DNA from: Prorocentrum cordatum | Taxonomy: Eukaryota > Sar > Dinophyceae > Prorocentrales > Prorocentraceae | DNA length: 64,000 nucleotides | Assembly (NCBI GenBank): GCA_963575745.1 | Contig: CAUYUJ010003603.1 | Coordinates: 62,001 to 126,000 of the forward strand | Direction: 5' to 3' | Shown here: positions 29,841 to 40,034 of the stretch, one piece after another | Layout: each line of letters begins with the position of its first letter | How positions within the stretch are numbered: position 1 is the first letter of the stretch | Position numbers and translations under genes: made by a program | The notes under the pieces: generated by a model | The model's input: only the letters and a program-made list of their open reading frames with translations | Told to the model about the DNA's origin: nothing | The model's database searches: none

Positions 29841-29917
29841 CTTCTCTCGGTCCTGTGGACTCTCGCCCAGGGCCTTCGGCTGGTCTGCGCGCTGCTCCCT
29901 CGGCCGACATCTCCCAG

Positions 29918-30194
29918 GCGTGATCTTGGACTGCGACCGCCACGAGGTTGGGAACGGCAAGAAGATGGACGACGACTGGTGGCTGGAGCTCTACGCACTG
30001 CTCTCGCGCGCTACGCGCAACGAGGACCTCCTGCTCATGCCGGCGCCGCGCATAGAGTTCTTCCTTGGCAGGGCCGTCGGAGGGGCTTGCGGAATCAGCT
30101 GGAGCAGTTTGCGGCGCGCACGAAGCGATGTTGGAGGGAGGCGACGGCCCTCGCCAGGGAGCTGGGCCTCACGGAGTTTATCCGCGAGGATTGA
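29918..30194 (+). pseudogene. PIF1-like helicase C-terminal remnant, frameshifted
   Basis: After a CTCCCAG acceptor-like site the frame reads VILDCDRHEVGNGKKMDDDW then WLELYALLSRATRNEDLLLM. The YALLSRATRNEDLLLM segment matches helicase motif VI of the PIF1/RecD-type superfamily 1B (Y(V/A)ALSR..SLE.L pattern), where the conserved Arg contacts ATP. After EFFLGR (about 30070-30085) the homologous reading continues one frame over as GLRNQLEQFAARTKRCWREA and TALARELGLTEFIRED, ending TGA at 30194. This looks like the very C-terminus of a helicase broken by a one-base change. No upstream motifs (Walker A/B) were found; the satellite array lies directly upstream, so earlier exons are absent or distant. 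In dinoflagellates such genes are multicopy and often decayed (recalled, not checked). Confidence 0.6.
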
Positions 30195-30840
30195 CCTGAG
30201 GAGGAGCCCGCCGGAACCTCGCCGTCTCTCGATGGCCTGACTGTTTGGCCTTGCGCCGCGGACGACCCGCGCGCGTCGCTGGGGCCCTCTCGAGGCGACC
30301 GGCGCGCGTCGCGGGGAACTCCGCGCCGCGCGCTGCCCAGCGCCTCGCTCGCCCCCGTCGTCGGTCTGCCCAGCGGCCAGAGCCTTGCCCGCTCTCAGCC
30401 GGCCAGCTAGCTCTCTCTGCTCCGCGCAGCGGACCCGCGCGCGTCGCCGAGGCCCCTTCGGGGCGACTGGCGCGCGCAGCGGGGGCTCCGCGCGGCGCGC
30501 CCGCAGCCATGGGCACTGGCGCGCGCGGGCATAAAGGGAGACAAGGGGCGGGGAGGAAGCGGGCGCGATCCTTGCGAGGGGCGCGCCGACGTGGGCGTCG
30601 GCGTTCAACGCGCGTAGACTCGGGCGCGCGCAGACTCATCCGCTATCAGACACTCTCGCGCAGACTCGCCCGCGCTCAGTCTCTCGCGCGAAGACCTATC
30701 GTCTTCGTTCGCGTCGTGCACCGCGCCGCGAATTTCGGCGCGCCCCTCGCGCGGTTCGTGGCCGCGTAGGGGGCGCGGGCGAATGTGGTATTCACAACTG
30801 CGGCATTCACAATTGCACATGGTTGGGTCCTTCGCCAGGC
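30195..30840. other. No gene; GC-rich CGCGCGTCG repeats
   Basis: GACC(C/G)GCGCGCGTCGC repeats at 30265-30480 and CGCGCAGACTC repeats at 30610-30695. Arg/Ala-rich frames are compositional. Confidence 0.5.
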
Positions 30841-31100
30841 TAAATTAGACACGTCGGCTTTACGCACCAAGAACATTGTTTTTGTTTTTGGAGCACTGTT
30901 GGGTTCTAAGAACATGTCGTGGTAAGTTTATAGGAATGCTGAGACGGTCGGCCCCTGTTCAACCAGTGGTTCGCAGGATCGGTGTCCGGCCGGCGCGCCA
31001 GAGGGGGGACGATATTCGGAGGAGGAGGAGGAGGAGGAGGAGGAGGAGGAGGAGGAGGAGGAGGAGGAGGAGGAGGAGGAGGAGGAGGAGGATCTTGATT
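30841..31100. repeat. Dispersed repeat and GGA array
   Basis: 30865-30915 (CAAGAACATTGTTTTTGTTT ... GGGTTCTAAGAACATG) recurs at 51350-51400. 30970-31022 matches 28086-28145. 31018-31092 is nearly pure (GGA)25. Confidence 0.75.
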
Positions 31101-31505
31101 CGTTTGTAGACTCGGGCATTTTTTTACATGACGTTCGCCCCTCCCCCGCCCATCGTCCCTGTCCGAGCAAACACTAGCGCGCACTTGGCTTACAAGTTAC
31201 GTGATTTCCGCACGTGCAAGTCGTTTGCGGCTTGCGTCAGATTCAGCCCCCCCGTACATGCAAGGGCCCAAAGAGAATAGCAGGCTCAAAGACGTGCCCA
31301 TACCCTGACTCTCCATCTTCCACACCTGCCGAGCAGCAGGTTGCTGGTCGACTGATTTTCTCGAGGGAGAAGCGCTGTCATTTCCATGATCGATCGTAGC
31401 TCCGCACGGATCTCTTGAGCCTCCGTTGGGCCCCTTTCCCTGGCGTGCGGACTGCGCCAGCCATGGGGTCCAGCCTCGATCCGGGAAGTCCGTTTGGAAC
31501 TCCGA
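31101..31505. other. No gene recognised; fold-back arm
   Basis: GATCGTAGCTCCGCACGGAT near 31390-31420 is a worn arm of the GGATCTGCG fold-back family. Confidence 0.4.
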
Positions 31506-31507
<2 letters not shown>

Positions 31508-31562
<55 letters not shown>

Positions 31563-31612
31563 ATATATATGTACATATTGTGTATATATATGTGTATGTA
31601 TATATGAATGCA
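31508..31612. repeat. (TA)n microsatellite
   Basis: Long TA alternation with a few G/C interruptions. Tyr/Ile frames are artefacts. Confidence 0.95.
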
Positions 31613-31689
31613 GCTTGTTCTCCCTCGAGGAGATCACTAGATCAGCCACCCTCTTGTCGGAAGGTGTGGAAGGTGGAAACTCAGGGAGC

Positions 31690-32110
31690 CGCTACCCTTG
31701 CCTCGTTTTCCTTTTTAGAGCCTCATGGGGGGCCTTCGCCGCCACCGCTGGATTCGCCTCGGAATTCGAGTCAGAACGCACCCTGGGAGAGGCTGGGGAA
31801 TTAGTAGTATGGGTACTTCTTGATTTCACCATGTGTCGGAGGCCTTGAAGTTGTCCCCAGCACCAATATCGGCGGTGTGCCTCCACCGAGCAGGACTCTT
31901 TTCGGTTCCCCCGATTCGATTCGATTCGGTTTCGATGGCTTGCGATTCCGATTCGATTTGGCTTCGGATTCCGATTCGGATTTCGATATCCCAATTGAGG
32001 TTTTCCAGCTTGCCGTTATCCGCCGATTCGGCGTCTCCCGATTTGGCTGGCGATTTCCGCATATCCGATTCATTTTGATCACCGATCCGACTTATCGATT
32101 CGATTCTGGG
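31690..32110. repeat. Dispersed repeat, then GATTCG hexamer tract
   Basis: 31700-31830 belongs to the GGTCAGAACGCA family (CGCTGGATTCGCCTCGGAAT, GAGTCAGAACGCACCCTGGG). 31905-32105 is a degenerate CGATTCG/GATTCCG tract like 25735-25960. Confidence 0.6.
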
Positions 32111-32420
32111 CACCCTTGCCGAGGGAAGATGATCTTGACCTCGGTGATGGCGGTAACGCTCGAGCTTTCTAGGTGGTCGAAAGATTACCACCGACACCCA
32201 AATCTGGAGTCCTCTTCCCCCGGTGGAGGCAACTCCTGTGTTGGTGTCGGTGCCCATTTACAAGCCTCCAACAGTGGTCGATGTCCACCCTTTCTAACGC
32301 ACCGTGCTGAACTTGGACGCCCCCTTGTCGTAAATCTGTATACCTCCGAAGTGGGCCCGAATGTTTGGTGCAGCCGGAATCCCCTCTGAGCAGAGTCGGG
32401 AGATGGGCGTCGCCGCCCCT
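32111..32420. other. No gene recognised
   Basis: Contains a dispersed fragment (GGTGTCGGTGCCCATTTACA) shared with 950-990. Confidence 0.4.
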
Positions 32421-32424
32421 CGGA

Positions 32425-32670
32425 CGGGGCTAGGACGAGGAGCAATCCGTTGCAGAGCGTTCCGGAACGCTCTCAGAGCATTCTGGAGCGCTTTGAGAAG
32501 GCCGCGGCGCCCGAGACAGCCTCCAGAGCCACCGTGTCTCAGAGAGTCTCGATTTATCCTCACCCGATTCTATCCTCGTTCTGGCTTCGTCTTAGCGCCC
32601 GAGGCGTCCTCTGGAGCCGCTGGATCCCAGAGATTCCCGATTTATCCTCACCCGAATTTGTTCTCGTCCT
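32425..32670. repeat. Dispersed repeat with GAGCGTTCCGGAACGCTC palindrome
   Basis: Carries GAGCGTTCCGGAACGCTCTC, GAGAAGGCCGCGGCGCCCGA, CCTCCAGAGCC and TTCTGGCTTCGTCTTAGC. Relatives at 51085-51160, 51620-51790 and 52080-52205. Confidence 0.65.
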
Positions 32671-33000
32671 GGCTTCGTATCAGGATGGGGCGTCGCCCTC
32701 CTCCCCTACGCACAAAGAAGCGTCGATTCAGAGGAAAATGTGGGAAATATGGGAAGTGGAGGGGAAGACAAACATCCCTAACATGTTGAAGGTATGGGGA
32801 ATCCTGGCTGGGATATGTCTGTCTGATTTCTGCACCCCTGGGCCCCATTCAGAGAAGGGGGGGCGAGGGCGAGGACCCTGCGTGTCGCCCGCGGGCAGCG
32901 CATCATGCGCCGCCCGCGGCGCGCTCCGCGCGCCGGAGAGGAGGTGTGGGGGGGGAGGGGGTCCTCCTCCACTTCCCATTCCCCCCCTCCTCCTCCTCTC
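32671..33000. other. No gene recognised
   Basis: Mixed sequence. 32870-32935 resembles 18525-18580 (GTCGCCC.CGGGCAGCGC.TCATGC), a further dispersed fragment. Confidence 0.4.
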
Positions 33001-33004
33001 CTCT

Positions 33005-33100
33005 CCCTCCTCAGCCTCCTCCTCCTCCTCCTCCTCCTCCTCCTCCTCCTCCTCCTCCTCCTCCTCCTCTCCTCATCCTCCTCATCCTCCACCTCCTTCT
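33005..33100. repeat. TCC array
   Basis: (CTC)n, immediately upstream of the next coding segment. Confidence 0.9.
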
Positions 33101-33112
33101 CCCCTCCAACGT

Positions 33113-33488
33113 GTGGTGGTGGTAGTGGAAGACAGGCCCATCACCCAGGTCAGTATCGTTGAACCTACCCCCATCCCCATCCTCATCCCCTTCGAGACCC
33201 CCACCAAATTACCACCCCAGTTGGGGAGGCACCCCTCGAAGCCCGAAGGGCACGGCCTGTATCCCCTGTCTGGGGGGGTAAATCGGCCCGTGGGGCCCAG
33301 GCCACGCCGCTGGGGATGGGGATCGGTGAAACGATACTCAGTGCGGGCATAGTTCGGACGGGTGCCTCTTTCAGCCACGCGCACCAGGGGGTCCCTGGGA
33401 GGGGGGAGAAGGAGGCTGCTTCTTCGAAGGCGCGGGCCCCGTCCAGAGGTACAGGGCCGGCGCCCGCTGCGAAGCAGCCTCCCGCTGA
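33113..33488 (+). CDS. Candidate two-exon coding segment split by an introner
   Basis: Exon 1 ends VVVVEDRPITQ with ACCCAG|GTCAGT at 33148/33149. The intron 33149-33341 ends CGATACTCAG. Exon 2 opens in phase 0 with CGHSSDGCLFQPRAPGGPWE, then GGEGGCFFEGAGPVQRYRAG and ARCEAASR, stopping at TGA 33486-33488. A clean phase-0 join over a repeat-derived intron is the main support. The upstream limit of exon 1 is uncertain (TCC array). No family recognised. Confidence 0.45.
33149..33341 (+). mobile_element. Introner-like element, family A, copy 2 (193 bp)
   Basis: Starts GTCAGTATCGTTGAACC and ends GGTGAAACGATACTCAG, inverted-repeat ends that supply the GT and AG. The interior matches 22448-22631 (CTCATCCCCTTCGAG, CCCCAGTTGGGGA, GGGGTAAATCGGCC). 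It sits exactly between two in-phase exons. Confidence 0.65.
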
Positions 33489-34200
33489 GAAGCATTTCCC
33501 CTTCTCGCGTGCCCCCCTTGTGCGCGCCTCCAGATTATTCTGGGCGAGGCCAGCGTCAGAGTCGGCGACTATGAAGGGTGTGGTTGCGCCGGGGTGTGGT
33601 GTGCGATCTGCGCCGTCAGGGCTCGGTGGGCGCCGCTTTGCGCAAAGGGGGGGGGCGCGGCAGGGGCCTCTGTCGAGATCCTCGCCCGCCTCCCCAGACG
33701 CGGGTTGCGAGCCACACCTCTTGCAAACCGCACCCCTCGGAGTCGCTGACAGAAGATCTGGACCATCTTTGAACATCCTGGATCATCTTGAGAGTAAACA
33801 AAAAAAAACAAACAAGAACACAAAACATGCGAAACCAGACAGAGCACGGGGAATGGACGCTCGAGCGATGGCAGGGGGTGTGGCAGGGGCTCCGGGACAA
33901 CAGGCCGTGGGGGGCAGGCTCGGGGGAGGTGGGGAGGCGCATCTGCCCACGATCACCCGTGCATCGCCCATACCCAGGCGATCGAAAACATGGATTAAGG
34001 GGGCGTGGATTAGCGACGAGCCCCTTTTCCATTCGAAATCGCGGATTTCCGCCGCCGAACGAGGCGGCAGCGGCTGCATTTTGGGGAGGGTACCTCCCCC
34101 GATCCATGGATTTGGCGACCGCGCGCCAAATCCATGGATCGCTAATCCATGTTTGCGCGCCCCTGAGTATCGCCCAGACAGCCTTGACAGCTCACCGGGC
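33489..34200. other. No gene recognised; dispersed repeat
   Basis: 33575-33725 is the second copy of 18965-19110. The rest has open frames without protein character. Confidence 0.4.
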
Positions 34201-34204
34201 TAGA

Positions 34205-34315
34205 AGGAAGGTGCGGAATCGCATTCGGAGGCCCTGCGCCGATCTATCGGCGATGCGTCACCGATTCGAGGTCGATTGTTTCCTCCCCTGAGCTGGGCCC
34301 CCCAATCGTTGCCCC
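34205..34315. repeat. Single copy of the GCCGATCTATCGGCGATG repeat
   Basis: Matches the 88-bp unit at 24556-24765, including CGATTCGAGGTCGATTGT and CAATCGTTGCCCCTCAC. Confidence 0.7.
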
Positions 34316-34955
34316 TCACAGAGGGGGTCGGGGCATAGGTGAGGGGGTGTGCGATCAAGACTTTTGAGTGCAGGCCCTCATGCTTTGGATTCTGCGCCCT
34401 CGAGTTCCGAATTACCCTTCCTCCTCGCCCGCCCTCCCGCTCCTCCTCATCCTTCTGCTGCTTCCCCCCGCGCGCCGACCCAAGGAATCCGCGCAGACCT
34501 CCGGAAGCTTTGCGCGTTTGTTTTGTTTGCTCGGTCTCCCGCGGGTGTCGCGGGATGTCGCAGCAGCCGAGCATTCTCTTTGGATGGAGGGCACAGGGTG
34601 AAATTTGCAGTGCCGTTTCGATGGATTTTCGAGGCTTGATTCGGCAAAAGGCGAATCACAAGACGGATTGATTTTCGAGGTGCAAAAGCCCATATGGATT
34701 TCGCCCTGAGCCCTCCACCCTAAGAAAATGCTCAGAGCAGGCTTTCCGGCGTTGTCTCTGCCCCCGCGGCCGTCAAGACGCGGCTCGCGGCGCAGGGCTG
34801 GTCCTGCGGATGATTGGGGTCGAGGGCTGCGGGCGCCGACTTTGGCAGGTCGCGACGTCGGAGGTCCGCGATGCTTCCCTCCCCGAGTTTGGTTTTGGAG
34901 TAGTCTCGAACGGGAAGCCGGGAAGCAGCGACACTGTACCACTGAGTGGCGATTG
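34316..34955. other. No gene recognised
   Basis: CAAGGAATCCGCGCAGACCT at 34482 is a worn fold-back arm. 34565-34605 and 34695-34735 carry inverted fragments (TGGATGGAGGGCACAGGGTG / CCTGAGCCCTCCACCC). Confidence 0.4.
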
Positions 34956-35105
34956 GCACAATGCCCAACAACGGTTGTTGTTCATTCTTGGCAGTGCTCG
35001 CTGTCCGCGCCGCCGCGGACTTTGTTCATTGAAGACAGAAGGTCGCCTGTCCAACAGCGGCCGCTGTTGGTTTTGCAAAACATTTGTTGTTGGGCATTGT
35101 ACCCA
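34955..35105. mobile_element. Fold-back element with ACAATGCCCAACAAC ends
   Basis: ACAATGCCCAACAAC at 34958-34972 is the exact reverse complement of GTTGTTGGGCATTGT at 35086-35100. The centre holds the palindrome CAACAGCGGCCGCTGTTG. About 145 bp, non-coding. Confidence 0.7.
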
Positions 35106-35184
35106 TTTTTTCCGCACCCATCTCGGGCATCCAAAATTGAGGAAGGCCCTCCCTTGTTGCCCCGTGACCCTGGTGCTGGTGGCA

Positions 35185-35206
35185 TCTCTCTCTCTCTCTC
35201 TCTCTG
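35185..35206. repeat. (CT)11 microsatellite
   Basis: Pure CT run ending in CTGCAGG, which would also serve as a splice acceptor. Confidence 0.9.
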
Positions 35207-35209
35207 CAG

Positions 35210-35410
35210 GCATGATGTATATCAATATCCATTGCGTCTTGGGTTTCCTGGGAAGGGGCGCCAAAAGGCCGAGGCGCAGTGGATATGGACAAGAATCCAG
35301 CCTCTTGGAGGTCAGATGTGTACCCAGATCCATTGCGCCTTGGGCTTCTGGTGAGGGGTGCCCGAATTTCAAAGATGTAGGGGATATGGATACAGATCTT
35401 GCCCGCATCT
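35210..35410. repeat. GGATATGGA fold-back family, diverged
   Basis: ATCAATATCCATTGCGTCTT pairs with GGCGCAGTGGATATGGACAA, and a second pair follows (CAGATCCATTGCGCCTTGGG with GGATATGGATACAGATC). Confidence 0.6.
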
Positions 35411-35955
35411 GGGGCAGGAGGCCGGGGTGGGGTTCCGAACACCCCCCTTCTTGTCGTGAACAAGTCGCGGTGGGAGGTTTTGGCAGTTTCGGCCTCGAGG
35501 GCGGGGCCTGGGACCATCAACAAACGATTCTGGATGAAAAGACGGCCCCTGGAGATCTCTGAGGGTCCACGTGGACAAAAGATACGGCAGCGGGAAGAAG
35601 CACCGGCCTCTTCGAACCAGAACACGGCCCGTCTTCTATCTAAGAGAACGTGTGCCTTCTGATAACGTGTGCGTCCCCCTGACCATGCCCCTCTTCGACG
35701 CGGCGCAACGAAGGACTGGGAGTTATCGAGCTGATCTATGTTTGTCGCTGCCTCGTCGCGTGCCCCAGCACCAGGACGGATCGACCATGCTCGGGAAAGC
35801 GCGTCTTATATTGGAACCAACATATCCGATCGTGAGTGTTGTACACGGCGCGGATGCTTCGCAACCATGGATGTCGGGATCACGTGATCGTGGTAATTTT
35901 CGCGTTGCTCTGTCAGCGGAATTGACGGAAGCTTGCCTTGACGTTTGTTGATTTG
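35411..35955. other. No gene recognised
   Basis: Mixed sequence; frames lack protein features. Confidence 0.35.
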
Positions 35956-36371
35956 TTTTTAAATGTTTAAATGTTGACAGCTGTTGTTTTTCTGTCGAGT
36001 TTTTATGTTGGTCTTTGTGCTGTGCTGTTTTGGTGGTGCTCTTGTGGTCCTTGTTCTGGTTTTTATTTTTGGTTCTTCTCTTTCTTTGCTTTTGGGTTTT
36101 TTTTTTGCTTTGTTGGTTTTTGTATGGTGTTTTTTTTTTTCTGGGTTATTGGTGTTTTTGTTCTTGGGTTTCTTTCGGTTGTTTTTGTTTTTGTCAGTTC
36201 TTGTGTTTGTTAATTTTTTTTTACATTCATTTTTTCTTTTATTTCGTGTTTTTTGTTTTCTTTTTTTTTATGTTTCTTTATTTCTTTTGTTTATTTTCTT
36301 TATTTGGTTATAGTCTTATTTTTCGTTTTTTTTTTTTCTTCTTTTTTTTAAATGTTTAAATGTTGACAGCT
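35956..36371. repeat. T/G-rich block between exact 27-bp direct repeats
   Basis: TTTTTAAATGTTTAAATGTT followed by GACAGCT occurs at 35956-35982 and again at 36345-36371. The intervening 362 bp is overwhelmingly T and G on the plus strand. Phe/Leu/Val frames across it are compositional. Confidence 0.85.
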
Positions 36372-38970
36372 CCGTTTATGCCCGTCCAGGGCAAGGCTCG
36401 AGACGAGAAGACCGGGCAAAATAGCGGATCGTGCTGGCGTACGCATGCATGCGAGGGTCCACGTTTTCTCGTGCTTGGCTTCGGGCGAGGACTAGTTGGC
36501 GTTCAGAAGCGCGAGCATGAGTAATTTCACGTGTCCGATAGAGTACGCACGTAGCGGGGAGAACCCGAGTGAGGGAGTTCGAGGGTTGTCGAGCTTTTCG
36601 GGTTATCCGCTCTCTTACGGGAGTTGAGATGGAGATCGGAGGAGCCATTGGCATTGTTTTGCAAGCACGCGTCTTTTGTACAGAGAGCTGCTAGAGATGG
36701 CGAGCGTTGGGTCCTTTCGCGTTTGGCGCGGGTTCTCATGTGCACCGCGTGTGGTTTGACGACTCAGACTCAGCAGGACCTCACCCATCGGAGAACAACC
36801 CTCGCGAGGAGCCGTGGAGCAGACAGTAGGTCATGGTGGGGGAGACTCGACGAACGCATCTCACTTGGGTACGTACTTAGTATATGGTTGTTCGTCCGAC
36901 TGTTTCTGGATGTTAGTCGAATCGATCGTCTTGGAATGTGGTAAGGCCGCTTGTCGGATTCGTTCGTGCTCGGTTGGTCAGTACGGTTGAGGAATGTGCC
37001 CAGCAGGCTTCAGACCTTGAAGGGTTCCTTATCTAATGAGGGCGGCGGCGATATCCATGGCCATTCCACGATTAGGGCTCCACCGGCTTCCAGATCCTGG
37101 ATTTATGATCCAATGTTTCTTTAGCCATTGCCCTCATCATAATTTTTGCCTCCGGTGGTTCCCAGCATGCGTCTCTTGTGGGTCAAGTTCGGTTGCCAGC
37201 CCGCGGCTTGACCAGGGCCACGCCCAGTTCGGATGCGCAAGAGCTACTGCAGGTCGCGAAGGGCAATCAGGAGTCAGCGCGGCACGATGTGCTTGTTTCG
37301 GGAGAAGGCGGCACTGTTAGCAGCAGGGTGCTTGGAAGTCAGAGCAGGGAGCACACTTCCATGTGCCTCTGCTGCTTCCAAAAAATTCGCCGTGCGGTTC
37401 GTGCGCTCGCAGCGCATCGCAGTGTGCTTCGTCGATGCGAGAAATCTTCCGACATTGATGTCTTACCGATCGGCTGCGGGGCCCAAGAACAATGTTGTCC
37501 ACTGGGGACATTTTGACAGGGACCCGTTTGGCGACGAGGCCCCAGTACAATGTTGCCAGGGTGCGTCTCGTGGTTTCGTGTAGCGCAGGCATTTCCACGC
37601 AGCTTGGATTTCGGACCAGGGAGTTTCGACGTCGGCCGAACACATTTGTTCGAAGAAGTATGGTGCGGAATCATCATTTCGACTTCGGGCCAGCGGGTTT
37701 CGACATCAAGTCGAAATCCGTTTCTCGAGGAAGTCCCAAGCGAAATCCATTATTGGGCTGGCCTCCAGCCAGTGCCGCCGATCCGGGGGGGGTGAGAGCG
37801 AGACGTCGGAAATAACGAAGGCCCCCCCACCCCCCCTGCAGAGCGAAGCTTGAGCGAGCTGAAGTCCACGCTCTCAGAAACTCACACGCCGGATCGGCAG
37901 ATTTCGGCGTTTCGGGCTACCGAATTTAAATGTTCAGTGCCAGACGGGTTGCCTGAGTCGAAACGACGATCCGCTTGAGACATCTTCGAAACATTTCGAC
38001 CGAAGTCTAACTTTCTGGGTTCGAAGTCGACATCGCGCTTCAGTCCAAAACACCCTCCAAAACAGAAGTCAGAACCCGCTCGGTTCAAGGTCGAAAAAGG
38101 CGATTCCGTTCATAACTTCCCATCTCAATTGAACCTTTTCAGATTAGTAGGGCATCTTGCTGCTCGCAGGCTCAGGTGCTCAATGGCGCATGGTCCCTGC
38201 CCACCAGTGGAGACTTCGTTCGGCGTTTTATTGGTATAGCCGCGAAATTGGTGAACACATTCGTGGCGGCGATGTCTGGTGCATGTCTGTTAACCTTGGC
38301 AGCTACATGGTGTCCATTGTCGCAGCGGTTCACAGATCGTTGCCATGGGGACATCGCCCTGCGTCATCTCACGCACTCAGGCAGTGTTCGTACCATTCGG
38401 AGTTAGGGCGCCAAAAGTCATGATGAGGGTTTGCGGCACTCGCAGCCAGTAACATGTGCATTTAATTCGTTGCCTCTGCGGTCAAGACCATGCGCACTTT
38501 GGGCTTCGCGATCTTCGGAATCTGCTTCTTACGTGCTCACGAGTGTCACGACTCTCCACAGGCGAGTTGCCTCGAGAGGCCCCGCAGAGAGCTCGCAAAT
38601 GCACTCGCCGGTATTGTCTCTTCATGCTCTCGGGGTTCCACAGGCGGCGTGTAGGGAGGCCTACTAGGAGGATTGCCGCGCGGCGCGTCATATTCGAGTA
38701 CGGTAGAGTCGCCCCGCATTGATGCAGCGGCGACCCCAGCGCGGGTGTTCAAGGTTGAACGCCTCAGCCGCCCAGAGTCGGCCGACCTCGAACGATTTGT
38801 AGTCCCGGGAAGCCGCAATCAATCAAGAGAGAGCGATCCACGTGGTGTCAGAAACCGTTGCCCACGTCATCGCGACGACAGCGGTGGACACCAACGCCGA
38901 TTCTTGGTTTCTGTTGTGGCAGAGCCGGGTCGGCGCAACGCGACCAGCCGATGTACGCAGCAGACTGTTG
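36372..38970. other. No gene recognised
   Basis: About 2.6 kb of moderate-GC sequence. A frame at 37178-37516 (AQELLQVAKGNQESARHDVL) is the most protein-like but has no splice or family support. 37490-37560 repeats CCCAGTACAATGTTGCC/CCCAAGAACAATGTTGTCC. Confidence 0.35.
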
Positions 38971-38974
38971 GATG

Positions 38975-39115
38975 CTGGGGCGTGAGAGCGAAGTGACAGG
39001 GAGTCCCCCAATCGACAATTCGTTTCCAGTTTCGGTTCGTGTCGTGTGTGTGCGTGCGTGCGGGCGAGGCGAAGTTGTTGCAGGGCGAGATAGACCCCTG
39101 CCGCAGGGCAGATTC
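38975..39115. repeat. Dispersed repeat shared with 55770-55905
   Basis: Both carry AGTCCCCCAATCGA or its variant, TTTC(A/G)G(T/C)TTCG, GTGTCGTG(T/C)GTG and GGCGAGG(C/T)GAAG in the same order. Confidence 0.65.
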
Positions 39116-40030
39116 CCAGCATGCTGTTTTTCTCCGCCCGCCGGGTGGTGGCTCCCGCGCGAGCGCGAAGACAGCCGTCTGGATTGGAAAGTTGTCCTTC
39201 TCCTGGGGGCGTAGCGTGAAGCGTGAAGCCACACGCCGGAGCTTCGGTCACAGGAGGCATCAGGGGGAGCGGCGAGCTCTGCACGCGCTGGTGTTTAATC
39301 TACAAGTGCCGCCAGAGGCCGTGGAGCACCCCGCAGCACTAGAGGCGCCCAGCCGCCCACGTCTCCGTGATGAACGAAGTTGTCGGCGCTTCTGCCCGAA
39401 GCGTTCTTGCGGCACGTGGTGTACGGTGTGCGGCGCAGGTTCGGAGAGGTGTTCGGCTCAGATCGTTCCGTGCCACGTGGAACGGGGTGTGCAGATTGCG
39501 GCGTGTGTTGTTGCGTGTGATTCGTTCCGTGCTTTTTACTCCTCTTTGGCCCCCCTTGTCCACTCATTCAATTCATCCTTGTGTCTGATCCGGAGCCTTG
39601 TGGGGCTCAAGCTGATCTGGACGATGATGTCATCGACGCGTGGCAGCCCGCACGCGGTTCGCCCGTGTAGTTTTGTTGACCCCCGTTTCAACGAGAGGCA
39701 CACCCAGGCGCAGCCTTGCTCGGTCTCTGAGGTGGGGAGCAGCGACGGGCTTGCGCTCTCGCGAACGCGATCGTGGACCAGACGCACAGCTCTGTGTGAA
39801 ATCGCCAGCAGATGCGCCTGGTGTGTAACCATGTTCGTAGTTTTGATCGTTTGTTCGATTTGCCGTGCGTTGCTCGGTGGTGCCTGGCCAAAGTCCGAAC
39901 CAGCGGCTTCCGTTTTGTTCCTTGGTGAGTGCCAGTGCTTGGTGCTCGAAGGGCAGTCCCATGTCGTGGATGGTGTTCTGAGGGGTCATGTTTCCATCTT
40001 GGGCAGTGCAGTGACGCGCGTGTCGTGTGA
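39116..40030. other. No gene recognised
   Basis: Open frames on both strands (up to 342 codons) but scrambled composition; treated as chance. Confidence 0.35.
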
Positions 40031-40034
40031 TGCG

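Noticed and set aside
28213-30000. Long frames with repeated GGLGPFRH-like peptides, suggesting a repeat protein
   Set aside because: The peptide repeat is the 81-bp satellite translated. Open frames exist on both strands, and the inverted relative at 47-48 kb gives different peptides.
35971-36359. Hydrophobic Phe/Leu/Val-rich frames resembling membrane proteins
   Set aside because: Three overlapping frames are all open because the block is T/G-only; there is no codon structure.
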